A stretch of 47,848 bases of DNA from CAZIPN01 sp964541225 (GTDB lineage Bacteria; Actinomycetota; Coriobacteriia; Anaerosomatales; JAAXUF01). The stretch lies in contig CAZIPN010000015.1 of NCBI GenBank assembly GCA_964541225.1, positions 1 through 47,848 on the forward strand, given 5' to 3'. A program made the position numbers and the translations under genes. The notes below the pieces were generated by a model, which was not told the origin of the DNA, did no database searches, and saw only the letters and a program-made list of their open reading frames with translations. This document shows, piece after piece, positions 8,194 to 16,768 of this stretch. How positions within the stretch are numbered: position 1 is the stretch's first letter; every line of letters begins with the position of its first letter.

Positions 8194-8885
8194 GGCCGAG
8201 TGGCTCCTTTCGTCTTCGAGCGCGAGCGGTGTGTCTTGGCGACGCTGCGAGCGCTCGCGAGATCCTCGGCAGTGTTGACGTTGATGAGACTCATGAGCTC
8301 GGGGTCCACACCCTCGAGCTTGCCGAGGGGCACTTCGAGCACGCCGACGAGGGGGCAGATGTCGATGACCCGATGCAGTCCCTCGGCGAGTACGCGGTTG
8401 ATGACGTCGAGGCAGTCGACGCGATACAGCGACAGCAGCGGTTCGGCGCCAGCCTCGCCGACCGGCATGACGACGCTCACGGCGTCGGGATCCGGGCAAG
8501 CCGCAAGTTCCTCCCACAGGACGCGCGCGATCTCGGCGTGCAGGAACGGCATGTCGACTCCCACCGCGAAGATCCACTGTGTCTGCGCGGCTTCAAGCGC
8601 TGTGGCAAGCCCGCCGAGCGGGCCCTGAAACGGCACGGTGTCGGCGAGAAGCGACGCTCCGGGCGGGAGCTCGGCGCCGCTGAGTGCCTCGGCAGCGCCG
8701 GCGGCAACCATCACGTGTTCGCAGACATCGGCGAGCGCAAACGCGGCACGGGTCACGAGCGGCTCTCCACCCACGGACACGAGCGCTTTGTCGGTGCCCA
8801 TGCGCTGCGAGCGGCCGCCAGCAAGCACCACCCCAGTGACGGGGAGGCGCTCGGAGTTCTCGGCGGTTGTTCGCACGTCGCTCAC
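8190..8885 (-). CDS. mobA: Molybdenum cofactor guanylyltransferase
   Basis: Transfers GMP from GTP to the molybdenum cofactor, giving the bis-MGD form used by formate dehydrogenase. The 231-residue product has the nucleotidyltransferase signature LAGGRSQRMGTDKAL, then PFQGPLGGLATAL and GVDMPFLHAEIARVL, with the family ending NVNTAEDL. The start is GTG at 8885 with no clear Shine-Dalgarno sequence. Instead the start codon sits in the loop of a short hairpin (CGTCG ... CGACG), which suggests controlled initiation. It is the first gene after a structured 311-base leader and is coupled by four bases to moeA. The C-terminal 18 residues are basic and probably disordered. Confidence 0.92.
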   Translation of the reverse strand: MSDVRTTAENSERLPVTGVVLAGGRSQRMGTDKALVSVGGEPLVTRAAFALADVCEHVMVAAGAAEALSGAELPPGASLLADTVPFQGPLGGLATALEAAQTQWIFAVGVDMPFLHAEIARVLWEELAACPDPDAVSVVMPVGEAGAEPLLSLYRVDCLDVINRVLAEGLHRVIDICPLVGVLEVPLGKLEGVDPELMSLINVNTAEDLASARSVAKTHRSRSKTKGATRP

Positions 8886-8964
8886 AACGACGAGCTACCC
8901 GCGCTCGCGCGACATCCCGCCACGACGAGACGCCGAGGCGAGTGCGCTGACGAGGTTGGGGGAG

Positions 8965-9056
8965 AGGACGGTCGGCCGAGTAGCCGACCCGTGTGGGTCG
9001 AGCACGCGCGTCTCCTTTCCAAGTCGGGAGGCGGGCACCTTTCGGCGTTCCACCCT
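8965..9056 (-). promoter_or_regulatory. Candidate molybdenum-cofactor (Moco) riboswitch leader of the mob/moa operon
   Basis: The 311-base gap between the formate dehydrogenase stop and mobA is rich in structure. On the minus strand, in order: a GAAA-tetraloop stretch GCCGAAAGGTGCC (9046-9034), a Cys-free C/G-rich stem GCCTCC ... GGAGACGC, then two hairpins that share bases: GACCC-ACAC-GGGTC read on the plus strand at 8986-8999, and GGTCGGC ... GCCGACC (8970-8989). Because they overlap they cannot both form, as in an expression platform. Position just upstream of six cofactor genes and the GCCTCC/GGAAAGGAG pattern resemble, as I recall it, the Moco RNA class. I could not run a covariance search, so the class is tentative. 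A 98-residue open frame across it (8882-9178) looks non-coding. Confidence 0.5.
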
Positions 9057-9196
9057 ATCGGCTTGCGTCCCATGGCGATGCGGCGAGTCGAGGCGCGATC
9101 TCGGCGCGTCATCGTGGTAGGCGGCGCAAGCTCGGAGAGTATGGGTTCATGTAAAGAGCGACCATGAGCATAGCGCATGGCGTGCCGACCTGTCCG

Positions 9197-11923
9197 CTAT
9201 GAAGCGGCTGACCTCTCCGGCACCTTGCGTACGGTGATCGCCGAGATCTTGTAGCCCGCATTGTCGGCTATGTCGCCGAGAATCGAGTGCGTGAGCTTGT
9301 TCGCAGGCGCCTCCGCCCAGTGGAACGGCAGATAGACGACGCCCTCATGCGAGCGCGCGAGCACCCTGGCCTTGAGCGTGATGGCACCTCGGCGGCTTGC
9401 GATCTCGATCTCGTCTCCGTCGCAAATGCCGAGACGATCGGCATCGGCGGGGTGGATCTCGGCGTACGCGTATGGCGAGATCGTCTCGAGGGCCTCAGAG
9501 CGCCGAGACATCGTGCCGGTGTGGTAGTGCGTGCGCTCTCGGCCGGTGATGAGCGTCATCGGCCAGCGCTCGTCAGGGACTTCCGGCGGCGCCTCGTAGG
9601 GCACGCCGACGAAGTGTCCGCGTCCGCGTGCGAACGCTTCGGTGTGCAGGATCGGCGTGCCGGGGTGATGGATGTCGAGGCACGGCCACTGCAGGCCGCC
9701 TTCGCGGTCGAGCCGCTCGTGGGACATCCCGCGGAAGACCGGCGCAAGCGCGGCCATCTCGTCAAAGATCGCGGCAGGCGAGGAGTAGTCGCCTGGCACG
9801 TCGAAGCGCTGAAGCAGCTCGGAGATGATCTCCCAGTCCGGGCGAGAGCCGGGGATGGGCGGAATGGCCTCGCGCACGCGCTGGACCCGACGCTCGGAGT
9901 TCGAGAACGTGCCCTCCTTCTCGGCCCAGGAGCTGGCGGGCAAGACGACGTCGGCGAGTTTGGCCGTCTCGGTGAGGAAGATGTCCTGCACGACGAAGAA
10001 GTCCAAATTGCCGAGGGCCTCATACACCGAGTTCTGGTCGGGATCCGCGAGCACGGGGTTTTCGCCGACGAAGTAGATCGCCTTGAGGCGGCCGTTGATC
10101 GCCTGCTTGATCATGCGTGTGCCGGTGAGGCCGGGCAGCGGCTGGATCTCGCAGTTCCACGCTTCCTCGAACTTCGCCCGGTTGTCGGGATCTTCGACTC
10201 GCTGGTATCCGGGCAGGTAGATCGGCAGGCACGCCATGTCACACGCGCCCTGCACGTTGTTCTGGCCGCGGAACGGATTGACCCCGGTGCCGGAGCGACC
10301 CATGTTGCCGGTCAGCATGGCGAGGTCGGCGAGGACCATGACCTGCTCGACGCCGGTGTTGTGGTGAGCAACGCCCATGCAGTACACGACCGCGGCCCGC
10401 TCGGCGGTTCCGTACAGGCGCGCGACCTTGCGGATATCGTCAGCCGGAACGCCGCAGATCTCCTCGGCCATCTCAGGCGTGTAGTCAGCGAGCAGCGCGG
10501 CGAGTTCGTCGAAGTTCTCAGTGCGATTCGCGATGAACTCGGTGTCAGCGAGACCCTCCTTGAGGATCACGCTCATGACGCCGTTTACGAACGCGACGTT
10601 GGTGCCGGGGTTGATCGGCAGCCACGTGTGCGCGTAGTCGGCCAGCTCGATGCGGCGCGGGTCGATGACGATGATCTTCGTCCCTCTTCGCGCTGCCTCT
10701 TTGAGTTCGAGTGCGGCGACCGGATGTGCATCGGTCGGGTTGGAGCCGACGAGCAGGATGACCTCAGCGTTCTTCAGATCGCTGAAGCAGTTCGTCATTG
10801 CGGCGGAGCCGAACGTCGTCGCCAGACCGGCGACCGTTGGGCCGTGTCAAAGTCGGGCCGAGTTGTCGATGTTGTTGGTTCCGATCGCCGCCCTGATGAA
10901 CTTCTGGAGCAGATAGTTCTCCTCGTTCGTCGAGCGGCACGCCCCGCGTCCGCCGATCGCGTCGGGGCCGTGCTCGTCTCTGATCTCCCGAAGCCGGTCC
11001 GCGACGTAGTCCAGTGCCTCGTCCCACGACGCGGGTTCGAGCTTGCCGTCTCGGCGGATGAGCGGGGTGGTGAGGCGATCGGGGTGATTCACGTAGTCGT
11101 AGCCGTAGCGGCCCTTCACGCACAGGTTGCCGTTGTTGACTCCCTTGCCGAGAGGGGCCGACGCACCAACGAGCTTGCCGTCCTTGGCTTCGAGCGTGAT
11201 CGTGCACCCGACCGCGCAGTAGCTGCAGGTCGTGTCGGTGTACGTCTTCTCCCACGTGCGGCCCTTGCCCTCGCTCATGCGGGGGCGCAACGCACCGGTC
11301 GGGCAGGTGGAGACGCACTGGCCACACGTTTCGCAGCCGTTCTCGAGCATCTGAACGCCGAAGGGGGTGTTGGGCAGCGAATCGAATCCTCGGCCGGTGA
11401 AACCATAAACGCTCGGACCCTCGACCTGCTCGCAGATGCGGACACAGCGGCCGCACATGATGCACTTCTCAAGATCGCGAATGATGGCCGGGTTGTTCTC
11501 GGTCACGTCGACCTTGTGCTTCTCGCCGACGAACGGCGAGCTCTTGACCCCATGCTCGTAGGCGACGTCCTGCAACGCGCACGCGCCCGCGCTCTCGCAG
11601 GTGAGGCAATCCATCTTGTGGTCGGAGAGCAGCAGCTCGACGACGGTCTTGCGCAGGTCGAACAGTGCCTCGCTCCTCGTTGTGACGTTCATTCCGTCCG
11701 AGACGACCGTCGTGCACGAGGTCGGATAGCCGCGTACGCCCTCAATCTCAACGATGCACAGGCGGCATGCGCCGTAGGGCGCCAGGCGCGGGTCGGCGCA
11801 CAGCGTCGGGACATGGATGTCGGCGTTTCTGCACGCCTCAAGGACGGTCTGGCCGGCCTTCGCTTCAAGGGCCAAGCCGTCGACCATGATCGTCACGGTA
11901 TCGGTCTTCGTGGTCTTGCTCAT
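9197..11923 (-). CDS. fdhA: Formate dehydrogenase, molybdopterin catalytic subunit, selenocysteine type (in-frame TGA)
   Basis: Reversible formate/CO2 conversion at a Mo- or W-bis-pterin centre, feeding formate to Fhs. Reading TGA at 10847-10849 as selenocysteine joins two same-frame pieces (358 residues before, 549 after) into a 908-residue protein, close to the 900 of the Cys paralogue. The junction reads ARLUHGPTVAGL, matching the E. coli FdhF active site (RVUHGPSVAGL), with U359. Upstream lie a [2Fe-2S] domain, a NuoG-type cluster (MDCLTCESAGAC), two [4Fe-4S] motifs (CIMCGRCVRIC, CETCGQCVSTCP) and CSYCAVGC. Downstream are the pterin-binding core and C-terminal domain. Start ATG 11923 follows AAGGAGTGGCAC. 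The gene follows NuoE- and NuoF-like subunits by 55 bases, so the enzyme is probably NAD(P)-linked and possibly electron-bifurcating. Confidence 0.93.
10818..10834 (-). promoter_or_regulatory. SECIS element for selenocysteine insertion
   Basis: Starting 12 bases after the in-frame TGA, the transcript can fold GUCGCC-GGUCU-GGCGAC, a 6-bp perfect stem with loop GGUCU. The E. coli fdhF SECIS carries the same GGUCU bases at its apex and the same spacing class. This is the site where SelB would bind to recode UGA. It also encodes the conserved residues TVAGL. Confidence 0.9.
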
Positions 11924-11978
11924 GTGCCACTCCTTCGAAGCATGAGGACATCGCTAGTGCCGGTTAGGAGGTCCATCG

Positions 11979-13766
11979 CTACACCCGCACGATTGCGTCG
12001 GTGGGGCAGTGGCTGACGCATGCTCCACACCGAATGCACTTGTCGGGATCGATCACATGCGGCTCTTTCGGTTCGCCCGAGATCGCGTTCGTCGGGCAGA
12101 ACTTCTTGCAGGCCAGGCATCCCTTGCACAGCTCCGGTACGATCACGTACGTCGACAGCGCGTTGCACTGGGCTGCTCGGCAACGCTTCTCGGCGATGTG
12201 CTCCTCGTACTCGTGGCGGAAGTACCGCAGCGTGGTGAGTGCGGGGTTGGGCGCCGTGCCGCCCAACGCGCAGAGCGACGCCTTGCTGACCGTACCCGCG
12301 AGGCGCTCGAGCGTCTCGATGTCGTCCTCGGCGCCCTCGCCTTCGGTGATTCGCGTGAGGATCTCGAGCATGCGCTTCGTGCCGACGCGACATGGGACGC
12401 ACTTGCCGCAACTCTCGTCCTGCGTGAACGAGAGGAAGAAGCGTGCGAGATCGACCATGCACGTGCTCTCGTCGACGACGACCACGCCGCCTGAGCCGAC
12501 AATGGCGCCGACTTCCTGAAGCGCCTCGTACTCGATCGGCGTGTCGAAAAGCGACTCCGGGACGCAGCCGCCCGACGGTCCGCCCATCTGCACGGCCTTG
12601 GCCGGCTTGTCGTCGATGATTCCGCCCGCGACGTCGAAGATCAGCTCGCGCAGAGTCATGCCCATCGGGACCTCGACGAGTCCGCTGCGCTTCACCTTGC
12701 CCGTAAGCGCAAATACCTTCGTGCCTTTGCTGGTGCCCGAGCCGATCGCCGAGTACGCCTCGGCGCCGTTGCGCATGATCCACGCGACGTTGGCGAACGT
12801 CTCGACGTTGTTGATGTTGGTGGGCTTGCCCCACAGGCCCGAGGTTGCCGGGAAGGGAGGTCGCACGCGCGGCATGCCACGCTGGCCTTCGAGCGATGCG
12901 ATCAGCGCCGTCTCCTCGCCGCAGACAAACGCGCCGGCGCCTTCCTTCACGTGAATCGTGAAGTCAAAGCCACTTCCCATGATGTTCTTGCCGAGAAGCC
13001 CGCGCTCCTCGGCCTGCTTGATCGCGATGTTCAGCCGTTTGATTGCGAGCGGATACTCGGCTCGGCAGTAGATGTAGCCCTCGTCGGAGCCGATCGCGTA
13101 CGCGCAGATTGCCATGCCTTCGAGCACACTGTGCGGGTCGCTTTCCAGCACGCTGCGGTCCATGAATGCGCCGGGATCGCCCTCGTCGGCGTTGCAGACC
13201 ACGTACTTCTTGTCGCCTGGCGCGGCCGCCGCGAACTGCCACTTCATGCCTGTCGAGAAGCCTGCTCCGCCTCGGCCACGCAGTCCCGAGGTCTTCACGG
13301 TCTCGATGACCTCATCAGACGTCTTCCCGGCAATCACGGCGCGAAGCGCCTCGTAGCCGCCGGTCGCGATGTAGTCGTCGATGTTCTCCGGATCGATGTG
13401 CCCGCAGTTGCGCAAGACGATCCGGGTTTGCTTGCCGAGCAACTCGCTCTCAGTCGATTCGAGCTCGTCGCCCAAGACCAGCCACTCGCGGATCGGCTCT
13501 CCGCCGATGAGGTGCTTCTCGACGATTTCGGGGACTCGCTCTGGGGTGACGTCGCCGTAGACGGAGGTCGTGTCGCCGTCGCGGACCTCGACCATGACCT
13601 CGCGATAGCACAGTCCCATGCAGCCAGTGCGGCCCATCTCAACCGTCGCGGCTGTGTCACTCTTGAGCGCTTCTTGGAATGCCGCCTCAACATCGTAGGC
13701 GCCGGCGGCGATGCCGCACGACCCCATGCCGACGATGACGCGAGGGCTACTTGCCGCTACGGACAT
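11979..13766 (-). CDS. NuoF/HydB-like FMN- and NAD(P)-binding iron-sulfur subunit
   Basis: Diaphorase subunit expected to pass electrons between NAD(P)H and the formate dehydrogenase. The 595-residue protein is longer than NuoF (about 430) in the way HydB/HndC-type subunits are: an N-terminal thioredoxin-like [2Fe-2S] domain, the FMN/NADH core (GLRGRGGAGFSTGMKW, NADEGDPGAFMDR, CGEETALIASLEG), the NuoF [4Fe-4S] motif CGKCVPCRVGTKRM, and two extra C-terminal ferredoxin motifs (CKGCLACKKFCP, CIRCGACVSHCP). The extra clusters are what bifurcating enzymes use for ferredoxin, so confurcation with ferredoxin is possible but not shown. The start overlaps the NuoE-like gene by 20 bases. A hydrogenase partner is an alternative, but none is nearby. 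Confidence 0.9.
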   Translation of the reverse strand: MSVAASSPRVIVGMGSCGIAAGAYDVEAAFQEALKSDTAATVEMGRTGCMGLCYREVMVEVRDGDTTSVYGDVTPERVPEIVEKHLIGGEPIREWLVLGDELESTESELLGKQTRIVLRNCGHIDPENIDDYIATGGYEALRAVIAGKTSDEVIETVKTSGLRGRGGAGFSTGMKWQFAAAAPGDKKYVVCNADEGDPGAFMDRSVLESDPHSVLEGMAICAYAIGSDEGYIYCRAEYPLAIKRLNIAIKQAEERGLLGKNIMGSGFDFTIHVKEGAGAFVCGEETALIASLEGQRGMPRVRPPFPATSGLWGKPTNINNVETFANVAWIMRNGAEAYSAIGSGTSKGTKVFALTGKVKRSGLVEVPMGMTLRELIFDVAGGIIDDKPAKAVQMGGPSGGCVPESLFDTPIEYEALQEVGAIVGSGGVVVVDESTCMVDLARFFLSFTQDESCGKCVPCRVGTKRMLEILTRITEGEGAEDDIETLERLAGTVSKASLCALGGTAPNPALTTLRYFRHEYEEHIAEKRCRAAQCNALSTYVIVPELCKGCLACKKFCPTNAISGEPKEPHVIDPDKCIRCGACVSHCPTDAIVRV

Positions 13767-14241
13767 GCTTCTTCACCAGCTTTCGTGTGGAAGCGGGATC
13801 GAGGCGCCCGAATGTCTGATCGCCGATCATCACGACCGGCGCCAAGCTGCAGCATCCGAGGCACGCAACTGTCTCGAGTGTCGCCGAGAGATCCTCGGTT
13901 GTCTCCCCAGCGGGAATGCCGAGTTCCTCTTCAAGCACGTTGGTAATCTCAGTGGCTCCCGCGACGTGACATGCGGTCCCGTGACACACCTTGACGACCA
14001 TCTTGCCCTGAGGCTTGAGGCGGAACTGGGTGTAGAACGTCGCCACGCCGTAGACCGTCGAGACCGGCACGTTCCTGCGTCGCGCAACCTCACGGATGGC
14101 TTCTTCCGGCAAGTAGCCGTAGACGGCCTGCGTCTCCTGAAGCACGGGGATGAGCGCGCCTGGGTTGTCCTTGTGCGCTTCGAGGATTGGGTCGAGCGCC
14201 GAGAGGTCGATTGTTGGATCGGAGCACGTGCACTCGTGCAT
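13747..14241 (-). CDS. NuoE/HydC-like [2Fe-2S] subunit
   Basis: Thioredoxin-like [2Fe-2S] electron-transfer subunit, partner of the NuoF-like protein downstream. It shows the family stretch VLQETQAVYGYLPEEAI, then GVATFYTQFRLKPQGK and the four cluster cysteines in CHGTACHVAG and CLGCCSLAPV. The reading frame opens at ATG 14262, but a perfect AAGGAGG (14256-14250) lies inside that extension, eight bases before ATG 14241. I therefore start at 14241 (MHECTCSDP), giving 164 residues. It follows acsE by 21 bases, so the formate dehydrogenase module is fused to the end of the acetyl-CoA pathway run. Confidence 0.92.
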   Translation of the reverse strand: MHECTCSDPTIDLSALDPILEAHKDNPGALIPVLQETQAVYGYLPEEAIREVARRRNVPVSTVYGVATFYTQFRLKPQGKMVVKVCHGTACHVAGATEITNVLEEELGIPAGETTEDLSATLETVACLGCCSLAPVVMIGDQTFGRLDPASTRKLVKKHVRSGK

Positions 14242-14262
14242 TCGGGTAGCCTCCTTCAGCAA

Positions 14263-15087
14263 TCAGTCCAGGTAGGAGTTGCAGTACAAGGTCTGGTTGC
14301 GGAGTACCGCCAGGGTCTTGACCATGGTGTCATCGAAGTGCAGCTCATCTGGCTCCGTGCGCGCAACGTACATCTGCCGCTCATCGTTCGGGTCCATGAT
14401 CGCCGAGTCCAGGCCCATCGGGATGAGCAGGGCAAGCAGTGCGGCGGCCATCGGGCCCTTGATGTGCTCGGGGCAGCCGTTGTAGATGTTCGAGAGGCCC
14501 ACCACGGTCTTGAGCGGCGGCTCGTTGAGCTGCTTGAACATGGCTATCGCCTCGGCGGCTTCGACTGCCTGCTGCTGTGCGACGCTGATCGGCAGGAGCA
14601 GGGGATCGAGGTACAGGCCGCCGAGCGGCACATCGAACTCGGCCATTGCGGCCATGATCGTCATGGCGGCCTCGACGCGCTCGGTGGCATCGCGCGACAC
14701 GCCCTTCTCCGTCATCGCGAGCCCGATGATCTCAGTCTCGTACGTCTTGGCCAGCGGGAGGAATGTCTCAAGCCTCGCGCGTTCCGCCGAGGTGGAGTTG
14801 ATGATCGGCTGCAGCTTGCAGACCTTCAGGCCGGCTTCCATGGCCTCTGGGTTCATCGTGTCCAAACACAGGCGCGTGTCGGGGACCGCTTCCTGGACCG
14901 TGTTGACGACCCACTCCATCATCTCGGGGCCTTGCTTGGTGGCTGGGCCGAGGTTGATGTCGAGTACGTCGGCACCGCCCTCGACCTGTCGAAGCGCCAT
15001 CTCACGGATGGGCTCGGCGACGCGCGCCTTCATGGCTGGGCCGGTGGCCTTGCCCATGATGTTGATCTTCTCCCCAATGACGATCAT
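14263..15087 (-). CDS. acsE: Methyltetrahydrofolate:corrinoid/iron-sulfur protein methyltransferase
   Basis: Moves the methyl group from methyl-THF to the cobalt of the corrinoid iron-sulfur protein (AcsCD), linking the methyl and carbonyl branches. The 274-residue product is a pterin-binding TIM barrel with the dihydropteroate-synthase-like start MIVIGEKINIMG, then GADVLDINLGPAT, LCLDTMNPEAMEAGL, INSTSAE, and GLSNIYNGCPE, all typical of AcsE. AAGGAACAGAC precedes the ATG. It is 11 bases after the first CooC-type gene. Length and motifs fit AcsE better than MetH-type domains. Confidence 0.94.
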   Translation of the reverse strand: MIVIGEKINIMGKATGPAMKARVAEPIREMALRQVEGGADVLDINLGPATKQGPEMMEWVVNTVQEAVPDTRLCLDTMNPEAMEAGLKVCKLQPIINSTSAERARLETFLPLAKTYETEIIGLAMTEKGVSRDATERVEAAMTIMAAMAEFDVPLGGLYLDPLLLPISVAQQQAVEAAEAIAMFKQLNEPPLKTVVGLSNIYNGCPEHIKGPMAAALLALLIPMGLDSAIMDPNDERQMYVARTEPDELHFDDTMVKTLAVLRNQTLYCNSYLD

Positions 15088-15098
15088 GTCTGTTCCTT

Positions 15099-15890
15099 TC
15101 AGGTGGTCTTCACGGCTCGGTCAGCACGCTCTGTGAGCGCCACTGCGATTGCTCGCAGGGCGTCGGCGAACGCGGGATCGGCGTCCCATGCGGAAACGCC
15201 GTCGCGATCCGCCAAACGCACGGAGTCGCTGTCGGGCAGAAAGCCGAGGAAGGGCGCGTCGGCAAGAGAGGTGCGAAGGAACTCCGCATCGCTTTCGTCG
15301 CGCACCTTGTTCCCGACCATGAGCACTTCACGTACGCCGATGTCGGCGGCGAGTTGTTGCACCTGACGCGCTGTCTGAATGCTGCGTGAACCCGGCTCGA
15401 CCACGACGATGAACGCGTCCACGCTCTCGGCGGTTCCGCGTCCCAGATGCTCGATTCCGGCTTCCATGTCCAGGATCGCGACGTCGTCGCGTTGGATCAG
15501 CAGGTGGCGCATGAACGCCTTCAGGAACACACCTTCCGAGCACATGCAGCCGGAGCCACCGCGCTCGACGGTGCCCATCTTGAGTAGCGTGATGCCGCCG
15601 ATGTCGACGCCACACGTCTCGACGATGTCGGAGACGTCGGGGTTGAGCCGAAACATCCCCCCAGCTCCCGGACGAGCACCCGTGCGCTCCTCGATAAGGT
15701 CGTCCATCTGCGAGAGGGGAACGCATGCCTCGGCGGTTGCCTGATCTGCGCCGAGTGCGATCGCGAGGTTGGCGTCGGGGTCGGCATCGATCGCGATCAC
15801 CTGGCGGCCCTCTTCGATCCACACGCGCGCGAGACCTGCCGCGAGGGTGGTCTTGCCGACGCCGCCTTTGCCTGTGATCGCGACCTTCAT
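15099..15890 (-). CDS. cooC: CooC-type nickel-insertion ATPase for CO dehydrogenase / acetyl-CoA synthase
   Basis: A MinD/ArsA-family ATPase that loads nickel into CODH or ACS. The N-terminus has the deviant Walker A GKGGVGKTT (residues 7-15). The CooC metal-binding pair C115-x-C117 is visible in GSGCMCSEG, followed by LDMEAGIEHLGRGT. Length 263 fits the family. Its start overlaps the metF stop by four bases. A second homologue is encoded at 26837-27613 in the same run, so one may serve AcsA (CooC-like) and the other AcsB (AcsF-like); the sequence alone does not say which. Confidence 0.88.
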   Translation of the reverse strand: MKVAITGKGGVGKTTLAAGLARVWIEEGRQVIAIDADPDANLAIALGADQATAEACVPLSQMDDLIEERTGARPGAGGMFRLNPDVSDIVETCGVDIGGITLLKMGTVERGGSGCMCSEGVFLKAFMRHLLIQRDDVAILDMEAGIEHLGRGTAESVDAFIVVVEPGSRSIQTARQVQQLAADIGVREVLMVGNKVRDESDAEFLRTSLADAPFLGFLPDSDSVRLADRDGVSAWDADPAFADALRAIAVALTERADRAVKTT

Positions 15891-16768
15891 TGCGTCACGC
15901 TCCCAATGCCGGCGGCATCCAGGACCGCCGGAACGAGATGCTCGGCGCCGACCGCCATGATGTGGACGCCGTCGCAGCTGTCTTTGACGTCGCGGATGAA
16001 CCGAGCGGCTATCTCGATGCCGGTCTGTGTGCCGTCTGAAGCGGCCTGCAGCTCGTCGATGACGTTCTTGGGCACGCTCACACCTGGGATGTGCTTGTTC
16101 ATGAAGCGAGCCATCTTCGCCGAGCGCAGTACAACGATTCCTGCGAGCACCTTCACGTCGTGCTTGCGCGCGTGCTCCATGAAGCGCTTGAACGCATCCG
16201 GGTCGTAGACGGCTTGGGTCTGGAAGTACTTCGCGCCGGCGCGCACCTTCTTGTCGAACTTGGCGAGCTGCGGCTCTAGTGGGTTCGCATCCGGAGTCAC
16301 CACAGCGCCGGGGAAGAAGCTCGGGGTTCCGTGAAGCTCGTTGCCGACCATGTCCTTGCCGGCGTTCAGCTCGGCGATTATTTCGAGAAGCTGTACCGAC
16401 TCCACATCGAAGACGGCCTTGGCTTGCGGATGATCGCCGACAACAACGTGGTCGCCCGTGAGGGACAAGACGTTGTCGATGCCGAACGACGCTGCGCCCA
16501 GAAGGTCGGATTGCAGTGCGAGACGGTTGCGGTCTCGGCAGGTCATCTGCAGGATCGGCTCGAAGCCGTGCTGCTTGAGGTGCACGCAGGCGGCCAACGT
16601 GGACAGTCGCATGACAGCCGCCTGGTTGTCGGTCACGTTGAGCGCGTGAACGCGGTCGCGCAGTTGCTCGGCGGTTTCGAGCATCTCGGCGACGTCGATG
16701 CCTTTGGGCGGCCCGACTTCAGAGCTGATGATGAACTCGTCTGATTCGACCACGTCGCGGAAGCTCAT
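15887..16768 (-). CDS. metF: Methylenetetrahydrofolate reductase, catalytic subunit
   Basis: FAD-containing TIM-barrel enzyme that reduces methylene-THF to methyl-THF, the last reduction of the methyl branch. At 293 residues it matches the short bacterial MetF. Seen: ISSEVGPPKG with the catalytic Glu near the N-terminus, ALNVTDNQAA, QMTCRDRNRLALQSDLLGA, LSLTGDH, and AKYFQTQAVYD. GGAGGTGACCG precedes the ATG, which overlaps the metV stop by four bases. The coupling to metV and the flavoprotein upstream suggests the three form one complex. Acetogen MetF of this type needs MetV and a separate electron donor. Confidence 0.94.
   Translation of the reverse strand: MSFRDVVESDEFIISSEVGPPKGIDVAEMLETAEQLRDRVHALNVTDNQAAVMRLSTLAACVHLKQHGFEPILQMTCRDRNRLALQSDLLGAASFGIDNVLSLTGDHVVVGDHPQAKAVFDVESVQLLEIIAELNAGKDMVGNELHGTPSFFPGAVVTPDANPLEPQLAKFDKKVRAGAKYFQTQAVYDPDAFKRFMEHARKHDVKVLAGIVVLRSAKMARFMNKHIPGVSVPKNVIDELQAASDGTQTGIEIAARFIRDVKDSCDGVHIMAVGAEHLVPAVLDAAGIGSVTQ

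Noticed and set aside
8882..9178. A 98-residue minus-strand open frame between the formate dehydrogenase and mobA
   Set aside because: No motif, Arg/Ser/Pro-rich, no ribosome site, and it covers the structured leader.
9197..11923. Two separate genes or a pseudogene broken by a nonsense mutation
   Set aside because: The TGA lies exactly at the selenocysteine position of the formate dehydrogenase motif, the frame is unbroken and a SECIS-type hairpin follows.
9287..12016. A 909-residue open frame on the plus strand
   Set aside because: It is the antisense of the selenocysteine formate dehydrogenase; its sequence is His/Arg/Val-rich with no motif, as expected from GC-rich codon bias.
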